Positions 49,190 through 61,132 of a stretch of 64,000 bases of DNA are shown here, piece by piece. The position numbers and the translations under genes are program-made. This stretch comes from Saccharum officinarum (Eukaryota > Streptophyta > Magnoliopsida > Poales > Poaceae): positions 2,278,407-2,342,406 of the forward strand of contig CM036160.1 of the NCBI GenBank assembly GCA_020631735.1, in the 5' to 3' direction. The notes beneath the pieces were generated by a model. That model saw only the letters and a list, made by a program, of their open reading frames with translations. It had not been told where the DNA came from and did not search any database. Every line of letters starts with the position of its first letter. Positions within the stretch are counted from its first letter, which is position 1.

Positions 49190-51727
49190 TGTTAGAGGTT
49201 TGGGTGACTCTGTGAAATGTGGTGATGTTCTTGCCGAGCTCCTCTCCTCTAGCCCTGATCTAGTTCTACTTCAAGAAACAAAACTCCCTGAAATCACCAA
49301 TCGCAAGCTCTAGTCCTTCCTTCCCCATCGCCTTAACTCCTCTGTCTGCTCCAACACCAATGGCTCATCTGGTAGCATTCTCATTGCTTGGACTGACTCC
49401 ATCCTTAACTGTATCAGTTCCACCTCCACTCCTAACACGCTCTCGGTTCACCTTGAATCTACCTCCTCTGATCTATCCTTATTCATCACTAATGTCTATG
49501 CTCCCTCCATTCCCAAACATAGACTCCCCTTCCTTTATGAACTTAAAACCATCTCTCCTCCACCCAATGTCCCTTGGATGCTTAGCGGTGATTTCAACAT
49601 GATTAGATGTGTTCACGAGAAGAACAACTCCAACTTTCAGATGGCTGAGGCTAAAGCTTTTAATGACTGTATAAACGACATGTGTCTTATCGAAGTGCCG
49701 CTACTTGACAGAAGCTATACTTAGTTGAACAAGCATAGCACCCCTACCCTTGAACGACTTGATCGAGTTTTCATTAATCTGGCCTAGGATGAAAAACTTC
49801 CCAGCACCATCCTCTCCTCCCTCACCAGGACTACCTCAGATCACGTTCCTCTCAAGATAGTGCCACCTCCATCCCGAAGTCTAAGCTCTTTTGTTTTGAA
49901 AATTATTGGGTTCATGCAGTTGAGTTCCACGAAGTGGTGGGCGCTGCCTGGAATTGTCGGACCATCAACAGTGACCCGGCCACTACTATTGCTACCAAAC
50001 TGAAGGTTACCAGAGATGAGCTACGGGCATGGGGGAAGAGTAAACCAAACCTCACTCAACAAGAGACTGACTATCGCATTGTGATTAATCTTCTGGATCG
50101 GATCAAGGAGTCTAGAGCTCTCTCCTGCCCCGAGCACCATCTCCGTACCCTTAATGTTACTATCCTAAGCAAAACCACTCATGCTAAGCTAATACTTTGG
50201 AGGTAATGGAGTAAAGTGTAAGCTGCTCTTGAAGGGGACGAGAACACTCGCTATTTTCATGCCTGTGCTAATCAATGACATCACCGAAACAAGATTCAAC
50301 TGATTGAGCATGATGGGTGCGAGATACATAACCACGATTAGAAGGCTGTTATCCTTTACTCATTCTATGTCAACCTTCTTGGCACTGTTCGTCCTGCCAA
50401 TTAGTCCTTCCGAATTGAAGACCTCTACTATGACGACTATCTGCAACTTGATCACTTGGTTGCTCCTTTCAGTCGGGAAGGAATATATCAGGCTTTCCAG
50501 CATATGCATGCCAATGCCAGTCCTAGTCCTGAGGGTTTGGCCCCCTTTTCTACAAAGCCACTTGGTCTACCACCTCCCTGGCTCTTTTCACTCTCTTTGA
50601 TTCCTTCTACTCTCACTCTGCTGATCTTGAAAGGTTGAACTGCTCATGCCTTATCCTCCTCCCTAAGAAGGAAAATGCTAGGAAACCTCAAGACTTTTGT
50701 CCCATTGCTCTGCAAAACTCCACCATTAAAGCCATTTCCAACCTGACAACGCGGCTGCAACCTCATATTCCAAATCTCATTGGCACTGATCAGTCTAGAT
50801 TTGTTTTGGGCTGATGCATTGCGGATAGTTTTATCTATGCTGCTGACATGCTCAACACCTATTACCATCGTAACTCACCTACAATCATTTTGAAACTTGA
50901 CTTCCACAAGGCATTCGACTGTGTTAACTTGGATAGCCTCGATTGTGTTCTTCGGTGTCACGACTTTCCTGATAAGTGGTGCAAATGGATCCATGAGCTT
51001 CTTAGCACCGGCAAAACAGTTGTCCTCCTCAATAGCATCCTTGGGAGGTGGATTAACTGTTGGAACGGTCTTCATCAAGGGGATCATGTCTCCCCTTACC
51101 TCTTTATTATTGTTGCTAACATTCTTTGCTAGCTTCTTCATCATCCCATCCTGGCAAGTGTCATCGAACATCCTTTGATTCCCAATGCCCCTTGCCCCGT
51201 GCTCTAGTATGCAGATGATACCCTCATATTTCTCAAATGCACTACTGAATCCATTGCTCAAACTAAACACATTTTGGAGGTCTTCGAGGAGGCTACTTGG
51301 CTCTCCATCAACTATCATAAAACCACTTTTCTCCCTATTTGTGAACCTCTAGATATGGTTCAAGCTCTTGCTAGTGATTTTGGCACTACAATTTCCACCT
51401 TTCCTCAAACCTACCTTGGACTCCCTATTTCCCCTCATAAAATATTTGTCGCTGATTGCCTTCCTCTCATCTCCTCTTGCGACAAGCATCTTGCTGCCTG
51501 GCGTGCCTCCCTGCTCAACAGAGCCGGCCATCTCACCCTCTCCACTGTAGTCCTTAGTTCACTTCCTCTTCACTTTATGTCGGCTATTAATATCCCAAAG
51601 ACGGTTATCAAGGCCATCGATCGACGACGCAGGGCCTTCTTCTAGACTGGCGATGATGTATACCATGGATCCAAATGTCTTGTGGCTTGGGAAGATGTTC
51701 AAGCCAAGAAAGAAGAGGGTGGTTGTC
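49190..51727 (+). pseudogene. LINE2 ORF2: endonuclease + reverse transcriptase, broken and truncated
   Basis: The endonuclease shows GSILIAWTDSILN, NVYAPSIPKHRLPF and LSGDFNMIR (about 49581-49607), and TSDHVPLK near 49840. Reverse transcriptase runs from about 50640: LILLPKKENARKPQDFCPI, ILKLDFHKAFDCVNL, GLHQGDHVSPYLF, then YADD at 51208-51219 and LGLPISP. It continues to WEDVQAKKEEGG and breaks at 51727. In-frame stops occur in both domains. The zf-RVT end is missing. Confidence 0.8.
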
Positions 51728-54700
51728 AATGTTTTACCACTAATAGCCTGCCACGGGGGTACCTAGGACAGTTGTTCGGGCTTCAACGTATGCTAAACTT
51801 GATGGTTAATGCAAGAGACAGTCGATTTATACTGGTTCGGACCCTCATGATCGAGTAATAGCCTTTACGTCTAGTCGGTATTAGCCTTTGCATTGGATTG
51901 ACTGTTATGATCGTTCTTTTTCAGGGGGTGCCCATAGCCTCTCTTTATATAGGTAGAGACGACTATGGTGCGGTTACAGTCTGTTGACAGTAGATAAGTA
52001 TCATTTTTTAACCGTCAATATAGCATGAAAAAGGACTAAACAATAATTACCACTTAGATATAGGGGGTTTACTGACATAATTCCACGAGTTTTGGTGAAT
52101 GTCTGTTTCTGCAGGGTGCCAGCTAAAAATAATCAAAGATGGCCTACATGTCAGGTTTACATAGAGACAACAGGGCCACACAAAACTTTTCTATAATCTA
52201 AAAGGTATGAAAAGGCTCTGGACCAAATGGGAGGCGAATCTAGCCCGGAAGCCGGGCGGCCGCCCAAGGGGTTGGGGCGCCCACCCCACCTATAGAGCCA
52301 ATCAGGCTCCACCTCCTGGATCATGCCTCCACCGCCTTTGAGGATCAATAATAATCGTTGATCAAGGTCGGTTTGATCCGAGGGCTGTGGTGCTTCCTAG
52401 AGGGCTATATAAGCAAGGCCCCTGAACCCTGGAGGGGCAATCCCCCTAAACTCTAATTCATTATCTCCCAGTTGGGATCAGGTGAGAGGTGTCCTATGAA
52501 AGGATGACCTCTCTAGGGGATTAGGCCTAGCTTCTTCAATGTAGTAGATTAGTATCTTAGGAGAGAGGGTCGAGTTGAGATCTTGCTCAAGGTTCTGGAT
52601 CTAGTCATGGAGGCTTGGTAAAACCTTGTATCTTCACTTCAACATTCTGTAAGACTTATACTTATTCTCTTATTTACATGGTTATGCTTACTTTGAATAT
52701 ATCTTGCTAGTTGAGTTTATCATTCCTTTTGTGTGCTAGTTCATAGAGCGCTTAGCCTTCTAGTTTGTCGACTAGGCTAGGTAGTCGAGCCTCGTGTAAG
52801 CGTGGTGCTTACACGATGCTCTACGTATGAGTACACCCTGCTCCCTAGCTATATGGTAGTTACGGGAGGTGACATCCCCGTCCATATCTATCGAGCAGGT
52901 TCTTAAATTGTAGGACCGTAGTCATGTTAGTAGAGATATCCTTTGTGGTACTTTCTCCTGTCTAGTGGTGTCCCGAAGTGCACAAGAGTGTGGTAAGTCT
53001 TAGCATAATTGGGTATACCTTTACCATGTGATAAGAATATCATAGGAATCTACCTCACCCGTTGACCTCAAGTTAACTAGTTGTGTATCTTTAGTGACCT
53101 ATCCCATGTGTGTCATATTGTATAAATCATATCATTCATGTATCATTTACCCCTGGTATAGTCTAGTTGGTTTACTAAGTTAGTAGATACATGATGGTAA
53201 ATTATCAGATTCTTTAACCCTTGCTTCCTTGTGGTAAAATATAAATAACGATACCAGGAATACTCCCGGTAAAATGCTACAATGGTATATTCTGTGCGCT
53301 TGCAGAATCCTTCATATTTTAGTTGTACTTAATTTATACCAACACAATCCTAGTCGGATTTAAAGAAGGTGTTCTGATCTAATTACAGAAGATACTTTCT
53401 ATTAGGAGTCCGGCTAGTTTGGCCTGTTTTACTCAGAATCAGTGTCGTCTGTCATCACGCCTCTTCTATCTGGCGGTGGGCCAGGCCAGGGCCTACTGTC
53501 AGTAATTATTTTGATGAGGAACCTTGTGGGTCCTGTATCGATAAGCCCTCGAGCGTGTCATGGTTGAACTCGAAAGCCTCCTTACTTCTTCATGTCTTGC
53601 TAGGAGAAGCAAGCCTGGTTCAGGTACCTTTGAAGAGAAATCTTGAAGTGGTCTTTTCTAAAAAAATCCTTGAGTGATGTGCGCTTTTTTGGAGAAAAGT
53701 GCACTCACTGAGTGTAGCCTCCAAGCCTCTTGCTATTTGGAACAAAAAGTTTGAGGGTCTTGAATCTTCTGAGCTGAAAAAACTAAAAATCTCTCCTAAG
53801 GATATGTATCTTGCAGCCCCCGAGCCTGTGTCCGGTTTCTTTTATGAAAAGAACTCGGATGAAGGGTCCTTTTGTAGTTTATTTAGGTAGCTGGAGTCTT
53901 TTAATGTCTTTTTGTCAGAGGTAGTTGCTGGTTGGCTGTTGCGTAGTAAAGGCAGCATAGTCACAGGTCGCACAGTATTGGAATATTCCTTTGAATATGT
54001 CGTCCTGGTGCACTGTAGTTTCACATGTGGTCACTTTACCATTTTGACTTTCTGTCATTGCTCTGAACCCTTTTTCTGGTGGCTGTCAGGTTGAATCTGT
54101 TGGTGGATTTGGTCTATGTACACCGCTCTTTGGTCCATAAATACCCTCCTGGTGTGGAGCTTGAAGCTTGTGGTCATAAATACGATGGTTTGTGAGGTAG
54201 GGCAGCCCCCGAACGTGAGTTTGAATCTTGTATTGCTTATAGTAGATGGAAGAAGTCTTATGATAGATATTAGAGGTTGACTAATCTCTCAACGGTATTG
54301 TGTTGGGTAGTCTATTCTAGCATATGGAAGAAGTCTTGTGAAGTGGGATACGTTCCCTCATCCAGCAGCTCTGGGTTGATCCTTCCACTCTGCCTCGTGA
54401 CTGTCCGGTGTAGATCAGCACCTGATCCAGCATCACATCAGACTTAGGTAGACTGATACCTGTGAGCCCTATCTGGTCCATGTTGTCCCGCTCTGCCGTT
54501 GACACCAATCTTTGATGCATTGCGCTCTTCCTTTGAAGAAAATAGTGTAGCCGAGTAGAGTGTGTTCTGCTGAGTAGCTATTAGGAGCACGTAGTCGCTT
54601 CCAGAGCCAAATTCCGCTGTCCTTGTTGCAACCTTGTTTGTCGTAGTACCGAGTTCGATGGGTCTTGTAAGATCTATAATCTTGTGTCCCTTGAAGATAT

Positions 54701-54756
54701 TTATAAATAGAAAAAATCTTGTTGCTTGGGGCTCTTGTCTTGTGTATCTGTCCGGG
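51728..54756. repeat. LTR-like grass repeats without genes
   Basis: The first part (CCACGGGGGTACC...TACTGGTTCGGACCC...AGGGGGTGCCC) resembles widespread grass LTR or repeat families. A promoter-like TATATAA lies at 52406-52412. The segment 53125-53310 belongs to the same family as the insertion at 47058-48664, in opposite orientation. No ORF over about 65 codons has a recognisable domain. Confidence 0.5.
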
Positions 54757-55170
54757 TACTAAATTTACGATTATACTTTTACTACATGTATGGCGGTTTT
54801 ATCGCAATTTTTTCGGATTTCCTATCCAGACTTTTGGTTACAAATCTGACTAAGTAAAAATCATAAATCTGTCTCGTAAAAATCATAAATCTGTGACATC
54901 TTCTACAACTAAAAACGAATAAAATATGGATATGTTTTTTGGTGCGACAAAATTCTTCGTCCGTCTGCCTCCTCTTCGTGCGAACTTTGTCCGTCTGCCG
55001 CCTCCTCCGACCTCATGCGCCGTCAGGTGGGACCGCGCATGCATGCCTCGCTCATTAGGAACGATTGAAGCCACATCCACCGCGCCTGCATGCCTCGCCC
55101 ATTAGGAAAGATTGGAGCCGCATCCCGCGATTGCCTCGGTCTCCTCCTTGCTCCTCGCTATCCTTGCGAT

Positions 55171-55443
55171 CAGGGATGAAAACGGATCGGATACGGACGG
55201 ATATGACTGATATCGTATTTGTTTTCATATTATGTTTAGATTCGGATTCGAATACGGATAGTATAAAAAATACCGGATATGATATGATTGGATATCGACA
55301 TCATAAATATGTGATTTAAATATTCGGATACGAATACGGTATCGGATGTTAAATATCCGGACTCGAATACGGACAGATTAAAACCCCTCTAAACGGATTT
55401 GGTCTCGAATACGATCGGAAAATATCCGTACCGTTTTCATCAC
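55171..55443. mobile_element. hAT-like MITE inside the Helitron
   Basis: The left end CAGGGATGAAAACGG and the right end CCGTTTTCATCAC are inverted, with the interior full of GGATACGG/CGAATACGG repeats. This resembles the ends of the hAT element at 7691. An 8-bp target duplication is not evident. Confidence 0.6.
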
Positions 55444-55454
55444 GATCCCAAGGT

Positions 55455-56010
55455 GCTGACTTCCAGTGCCTCCCACAGCATCGCTCCCAGACAGTGAAGA
55501 CGCCGTACGATCTCACACCGCCGCACGCCTTCGTCTACTTCGTGCACCCGGAGGCCACGCGCCCAGAACAAGAGCAGTGGCAGCGCCCTCCTCAACTGCA
55601 CGGCACGCCGCCAGAACGCCAAGCCGTTCCGCTTCACGGACACGCGCGTCGAGGTGGGAAACCTCTGGGCACCAGACGCCTTCGTTGTCTCCTGGTGTGC
55701 ACTGAAGGCCTTAGGTACCGTTTAGATGCCAAAAAATTTGCCAAAATTTTCAGATTTTCCGTCACATCGAATCTTTGAACACATGCATGAAGCATTAAAT
55801 ATAGATAAAAAATAAAACTAATTACACAGTTTAGACGAAATGGACGAGACAAATCTTTTAAGCCTAATTAGACCATGATTGGACAATATTTACCAAACAA
55901 CAACGAAACTGCTACAGTAGCGTTTTGCCAAAAAATTTGCAACTAAACAGCCCCTTATACTACGGTGATCCGCTCCCCAACGAAGTCTGGAGCGCCTGCC
56001 GTGCATGCCA
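55455..56010 (+). pseudogene. Captured gene fragment of unknown family
   Basis: A coherent frame reads HAFVYFVHPEATRPEQEQWQ and then, one frame over, AKPFRFTDTRVEVGNLWAPD followed by AFVVSWCALKAL. It continues across the MITE at 55714-55954 as YYGDPLPNEVWSACRA. Codon use is genic. I do not recognise the family. The frame change and the MITE make it non-functional. Confidence 0.45.
55714..55954. mobile_element. Tourist-like MITE, TSD TTA
   Basis: Flanked by TTA at 55711-55713 and 55955-55957. The left end GGTACCGTTTAGATGCC and the reverse complement of the right end, GGGGCTGTTTAGTTGC, are inverted repeats, and CAAAAAATTTGCCAAAA lies next to them. It interrupts the gene fragment at LKA|LYYGD. 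Confidence 0.8.
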
Positions 56011-56224
56011 GGTGCGGCCGCCCTCTCCCTCTCTCACACATCTGCTACCGCCATTCCTCTCCCTGTGCGTGCTGCCATCGACCGCTTCGTCTCCCACGAC
56101 GCCGGCTGCCACACCCTTCCTCTTCCTGTGATGGCCTCCATTGATGGCGGCGCCCGATCCGGCGTCATGGCGCCCCGATCCGGTGGAGATGAAAAAGATC
56201 CAGCATGGATGACGGTGAATTAGG

Positions 56225-56735
56225 TCTTGAGGTGGGGGATCTCGAGTGATCTGCAGGGCTGCGCCGCCGACCCCGACCTCTTCTCCTCCTCGCCGGTCCC
56301 CCGCCTCACCATCCGCCTCAGCCTGCCGGGCTCCGAGTCCCTCCGACCGTGACCGGGACTGCTGCGAGGACGTAGCGGCCGCGCTCTCCCTCGGCATGCT
56401 GCCGGCTGCCGCATCCGCTAGCATCTCTGCCAAGTGCGCCTTCCCAGACCCCGCCCAGCACCGACAAGCTCCTGTCCGTCATCAGTATCACAGCGCGGAT
56501 GTTGAGCTCCCGGTTGCCAGTCCCATGGTGGCAGCAGGGACGAAGTGGATCTTGGTTGCAGATCGGGGTACGCGAGGATGACAGATTTCATTTTGTGTTT
56601 TATATTTATTTCGGATCCCAATTTTTGATGGTTTACTGCCGATCTGATTTTTTGAAGACGGGGGCAACGCTTGAGTTCCGTGATCTGCTCGTGGAGAAAT
56701 CATCTATCCATATCTGCATCGTCCACCAGGTTTGT
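56225..56735 (+). pseudogene. GC-rich captured scrap(s) of unknown origin
   Basis: A proline/serine-rich GC-rich stretch is followed by KTGATLEFRDLLVEKSSIHICIVHQ, which stops at a GTTTGT donor-like site near 56731. A downstream piece with an upstream AG (aatgcag|GAAATTGG, 57531) may belong to the same gene. No family assigned. Confidence 0.35.
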
Positions 56736-57071
56736 GATTTCCTTAGGCTAGGTATATTAATTCACCATACATCATATGATTGCTTTTGGGGGTTTGTGTT
56801 GCTGATAAGTCCATGGCACAACGAATTGTCCTTGCTATTTTCATTTTTTAAATGACGATTCAGATGGTTCCTTCACATTGATTTATCTTGATTTAGGTAG
56901 CTATAGAGCTTCGCTGTGTGTTCATGGCTTCATAAAGTTTGTGGATATTGGGTAGTCATAGCTTGTTTCATCTTATAATAGTAACTGCCTGGATTCAGAT
57001 TATCGTAAACTTTGGTTCTGTACCAAATGAACATCAGGCTATCTTCTGGTATTTTGCCAAATAAATTATGT

Positions 57072-57188
57072 GGTCCTGGGTTCGAAGCCGTCTCTCTGCA
57101 GAATTTCTGCGGGGGTAAGACTTTGCTTCGGTTATTCCCTTCCCTAGACCCCACTCGTGTGGGAGCCTCTGGCACTGGGTCTGCCCTT
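57072..57188 (+). mobile_element. 5'-truncated tRNA-derived SINE
   Basis: Starts at the box B region (GGGTTCGAAGCC) and shares its 3' half with the SINE at 58277: CCCCACTCGTGTGGGAGCC to CACTGGGTCTGCCCTTA. The box A part is missing. Confidence 0.75.
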
Positions 57189-57870
57189 AGGTACGACTAG
57201 GCTAGATCATTGAGCAATTCTGGTTTTCAGCAGTACAATACAATATCAGATGAGCAGCTCGCTTTACTATTTCAGTCCATTGGGATTATAGTAGTATCGC
57301 AGTACCATATGTCTGCATTACCTAAAAGTGGTGTTGAAAGACTGGCATTTTGTCTATTAAAATTTGTAGTCATCTTTTACCATTCCTGTGCATGATATTT
57401 GGTATATCCATTTTTCAGAACAACGTCATGTTGGTAAAGCCATATCATGGGACTACATTTGATTCCGATCCCTTGTATTGAAATTCTCTCGACATTGTTC
57501 AGTCCTAATTTTCTTCCACAACAAATGCAGGAAATTGGTGCATCAAATGGCTCCCTGCTGGACATCAAGCATACTATTGTAACTTTGATTAATTTTGCAG
57601 TGAATGCAGATAGTGTTTCCTAATTAGAATAAATCTCTATTCATTCATACAACTCTGGGACATCAAGCACACTATTCTGGCATGCTGGCAGTGGATCCAC
57701 GAGGAATGATGTGGCCTCCCGACATGCATGAACTGCAGCCTTGGTGTTGGATTTGTGACTATAAAGCTTCTTCCTCGAGCAGTGCTAGATCGATCCACAA
57801 AGCAGGTATGACAGAGGTTATATTGCAGTGCTATATATTTTTCCCATGCTTATTCAAACTATATTGCAGA

Positions 57871-58760
57871 GGTGGATATGTCAAGGTCAAGATGGACGTG
57901 ATGAAGCCCTGGATTGACAAGCGGTCACTGAGCTCCTTGGGTTCCAGGACAAGGTTCTCACATCAACTTCATCTATGGCCTCCTCGAGAAATTATTTATT
58001 CAAGTCCAGCAATGTTGGTTGTTTATATTGTCCTTGTTGAATTGTGCATGCATATTTTCCGGGAGGTATCAAATTTTATTGAATCTGGTTCTCTGAAAAG
58101 CAGGCTATCAAATTTGATTGAATTTGGTTCTATGAAAAGATAATAAACCTGGTACACGTAGGGCATGCCGGGATAGGGCTGATTTAGTCTAATAAGCTTG
58201 ACTAATGTATCTCAGCCATTTGTGCTCTAGCTTAGGAATTAGAAATGAAAAAATGCAGCTTTGTATTATGTTTTAGAAGGGCAGGCCTAGTGCAGTTGGT
58301 TGAGCGCTAGCCCACCGAAGTGCCAGGTCATGGGTTCGAGCGGCCACTCATGCAGTTTACTGTAGAGGCTAGGCCGTCTCGTGTAATCCCTTCCCCAGAC
58401 CCCACTCGTGTGGGAGCCTCTGGCACTGGGTCTGCCCTTTTTTTGTATTATGTTTTAGTTTAGGAGTCCAATGTTGCTCAGCCGTAGAATTGGATTTTTG
58501 TTAATGTTATGTGAAATCAAGTACAAGTGAAGTACAGATAGCTATATCAAATATGGTAGCTTATGGCAATGAGGTGTGTTTATGCCTTTGTTTTTTAGTG
58601 GCAGGAAGCGTAAGGAAAGAGAATTTAGATCCAGCTAACAGGGTTCATGGAGAAGAACACAGTGAAGTTCATGGAGGAGCTCTGGAGCCACCTCAGTGCA
58701 CAGTAGAATGCCAGTGGGGTGCCTCAGCAGTTTCTGGATGAAAAGGGTGCTGAGATTTAT
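57871..58760 (+). pseudogene. PWI-domain (SRRM1-like splicing factor) gene fragment, broken
   Basis: The first piece, 57888-57990, reads KVKMDVMKPWIDKR, the start of the PWI domain of SR-related matrix protein SRRM1. The rest (VTELLGFQDKVL..FIYGLLE in the family) needs two frame changes. The second piece, about 58625-58757, reads IQLTGFMEKNTVKFMEELWS, then HLSAQ-stop-NASGVPQQFLDEK. Both stops (before IQLTG and after SAQ) are TAG where CAG is expected. Sequence between the pieces looks like a retained intron carrying a SINE, so this is a genomic capture and not a cDNA copy. In the family, the PWI domain binds nucleic acid in splicing complexes. Confidence 0.8.
58277..58441 (+). mobile_element. 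Complete tRNA-derived SINE, 17-bp TSD
   Basis: The tRNA-like head has box A (TGCAGTTGGTTGAGCG) and box B (GGGTTCGAGCG); the body ends GGGTCTGCCCTTTT. It is flanked by the perfect duplication TTTGTATTATGTTTTAG (58260-58276 and 58442-58458). It lies in the intron of the PWI fragment. Confidence 0.9.
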
Positions 58761-59504
58761 TTTTTACAAAAATTTATCGTGTTTTGTCTTGGAGAAACTG
58801 AACTTTGAAACTATGTAGTGTGTTTGTCAAAGTTCGATGCATTTACTGTATTGGTTTAGATTGGTTATTGTTTCCACTGTATTCTTCTCTCTTGACCAGA
58901 GTCTAGGTCACCATCATAGAATAAACATAAACATTAATAAGCATTGTTAAAGGATTCAGTGAAAGCATTGTTTTGTCATTGCACCCTCATCCCAACTAAG
59001 CAAATTCGCCGTATGCAGTAACTCAACGATGCCACCATGCTTTGTGAAATTGCATGTGCTATTGTCAGCAAGCTGAATTGGGATTTTGAACCTTGAGTGT
59101 GTTGTGTGTCCACCACACAATATTGATGCTACAATATATATAAGACATGAATTTAATAAATATGATTGTTTGTTTTGCTTTTTATAAATTTTATGTTGTT
59201 TTATACATATTTTTCCGTTAGCACGGACATGCTACTATCAAGTTTAAGTAGATTATCCATATTTTTCAAATTCCTAATGATAAGTTGTTTATCAAGTTTA
59301 ATTTAATGAATGATTGTTTAATGTGTGTTAACTTAGATGTTGCCATCATCCATGCTAACGCTACGGTGAAAGATTATATTATAGTGTTTCATGAGAATAT
59401 ATAACAACATGTTGCTAAGATCGAGTATATATTATAGTGTTTCATGAGAATATATAATTTTTTGGGCACCACTTAGAATATGCACATTGCAGTATTGAAC
59501 ATCT

Positions 59505-59632
59505 ATTCATTTGGTTTGTATGGATCTTTCCCCTTGCTTGAACTGTGGCTTCGTCGACAGCATCTGTTCATTTGGTTTGTATGGATCTTTCCCCTTAAAG
59601 CTTGAGCTATGGCTTCGTCGACAGTTCGGTTT
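59505..59632. repeat. ~65-bp tandem duplication near the Helitron 3' end
   Basis: TTCATTTGGTTTGTATGG through ATCTTTCCCCTT to GGCTTCGTCGACAG occurs twice. A second pair, ATTATAGTGTTTCATGAGAA, lies at about 59378 and 59430. Confidence 0.8.
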
Positions 59633-61132
59633 TGGTGGTGCGATCCGTATGTTTTTAGTATAAAAGTTTAGTTATTCCGTAGCAATGGGCACGCTACCTA
59701 GTAAATCATAAATCAGGACAATTCTGATTGATGCTGATTGTCGGAGACGACGCATGGTTCTTGCAAATCCCAAAGACCATAGTGGACAAGAACCATCCTC
59801 CAAGAACAACCATCCTCCAAGACTCGCACAGGAAAGATATCCTCGTGCTATTCCATCGGAGGCAATAGTCGTCACTTTTAAATACTTTGTGTAATGGCTA
59901 CGCATATTCTTCACCCATATAGGGAATAAATTCTAATTCTTCTTGCAGATCAGGAGTACAAAGAAACATGAAATTAGAGTCTCTTGTTTTCAATGGAAAT
60001 TCAAAAAAAACATCAGTGTCAAAATTTCGGTCTAAAAAATCAAGAATTCAAATAGCTGTTTGAAAACATCCAGATATAAGTTTGAAAACATCAAGAATTC
60101 AAGTGCAACACCCGATATACTTTTGAAACATTCAGATGCAACATTCGAAACATATGTATGAAGGTAGATGAAACATTTGAAACATGCGTCTGAAACACTT
60201 GTAAAAACACCTGAAAACACTTGAAAACCATTGCAAAACGTACGCAACATCCAGATAAAACACCTGCAACATATGTGTGAAACATATGCAATATCTAGAT
60301 ATACACACTTGCAACATGCGTCTGAAAAACAGATGAAACATTGTAAACAAAATCTTGCAATATACGTGTACAACTATTGTAACATATGCAACATCCCGAA
60401 CTACTTTTGCAACATTCATATGAAACACTTGCAATATACCTATGGAACATCTGAAACACTTGAAACATACTCTTGAAACATGCGTTGTTCGCCCTTCTTC
60501 TGAATGACGCAAAGCAGACTCGGGAACGACCGTTCCGACCAGCCGGTGGCCGAGGATGGTGGCGCGACCTGGCAGCGGCCAGCTGCGCCTCTTCTGGCCG
60601 CCTAGCCACACGTGGCGGCCAGCGCCTGCGCGGCGCTCAGTAAGCACGGTGGAGAGGGAGGAAGGTGGCCGCTAGCGCTCGGATGTGGCAGAGATGGACG
60701 ATGGAGGAGGGCGCGGGGGAGGCGGAGAGGGTGGCACCGGGAGCGGCGTGGAGGGGAGCGGGGCTTAGTGGTCGGTGCGGGCATCGCGGCACAACGAGCG
60801 ATTGAGCGAGGAGGAAGAAAACTGCATTCGTTGTTTTTAGATGGACTATGAGGGGGAGCAGGCCAGGCTGGTTCGCAGGCCCAGGAAGTCAGCGTCCAAG
60901 CGGATGGACGGCCTAACTGAAGCATTACCGAATTTATATAAGTTTTTGAAGATATATGTTTTTAATCAATTTATATATATCATTACTTCCATGTTACTAT
61001 CATGTCTCTTATGTATTTATCTATAGTTCTGAATGACATCAAATCAAATTTGGGTAACTTATTATTCTTTTGTATTTCTGGTTTCTATCAGTTTAGTTCT
61101 AGATTGATGATGATTGTTGGAGACAAGGCATG

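Larger units (their letters stand above)
33240..51727 (+). mobile_element. LINE2, plus strand, split by LINE1 and an LTR; 3' end lost
   Basis: An older L1-type LINE read on the plus strand. Its 5' leader lies left of LINE1 (about 33240-33308) and resumes after the second 16-bp duplication at 45475-45490. ORF1 runs about 45598-48890 and ORF2 about 49190-51727. The element stops abruptly at about 51727, inside ORF2 after the connecting region, where LTR-like repeat sequence begins. Stops and frameshifts in both ORFs make it inactive. Confidence 0.75.
54899..59701 (+). mobile_element. Non-autonomous Helitron with captured gene fragments
   Basis: 4803 bp. The 5' end is TCTTCTACAACTAA. The 3' end is a short hairpin (GTAGC/GCTAC, 59679-59683 and 59693-59697) followed by CTAG, between a host A (54898) and T (59702) with no target duplication. 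The uninterrupted site exists at 1505/1506 in block copy A (gccaca|taaatcat). It has no Rep/helicase gene. It holds a PWI-domain gene fragment, other GC-rich scraps, a hAT-like MITE, a Tourist-like MITE, one complete SINE and one truncated SINE. Confidence 0.85.
54757..61132. repeat. Dispersed duplicated block, copy B (split by a Helitron)
   Basis: 54757-54898 plus 59702-61132 correspond to 1068-2938. This copy lacks the MITE of copy A, carries the Helitron between its two parts, and ends at 61132 where a retrotransposon LTR starts within AAGGCATG. Confidence 0.75.

Noticed and set aside
58277..58350. Possible tRNA gene
   Set aside because: Box A and box B are present, but the sequence does not close an acceptor stem and is followed by a SINE body with a target duplication.
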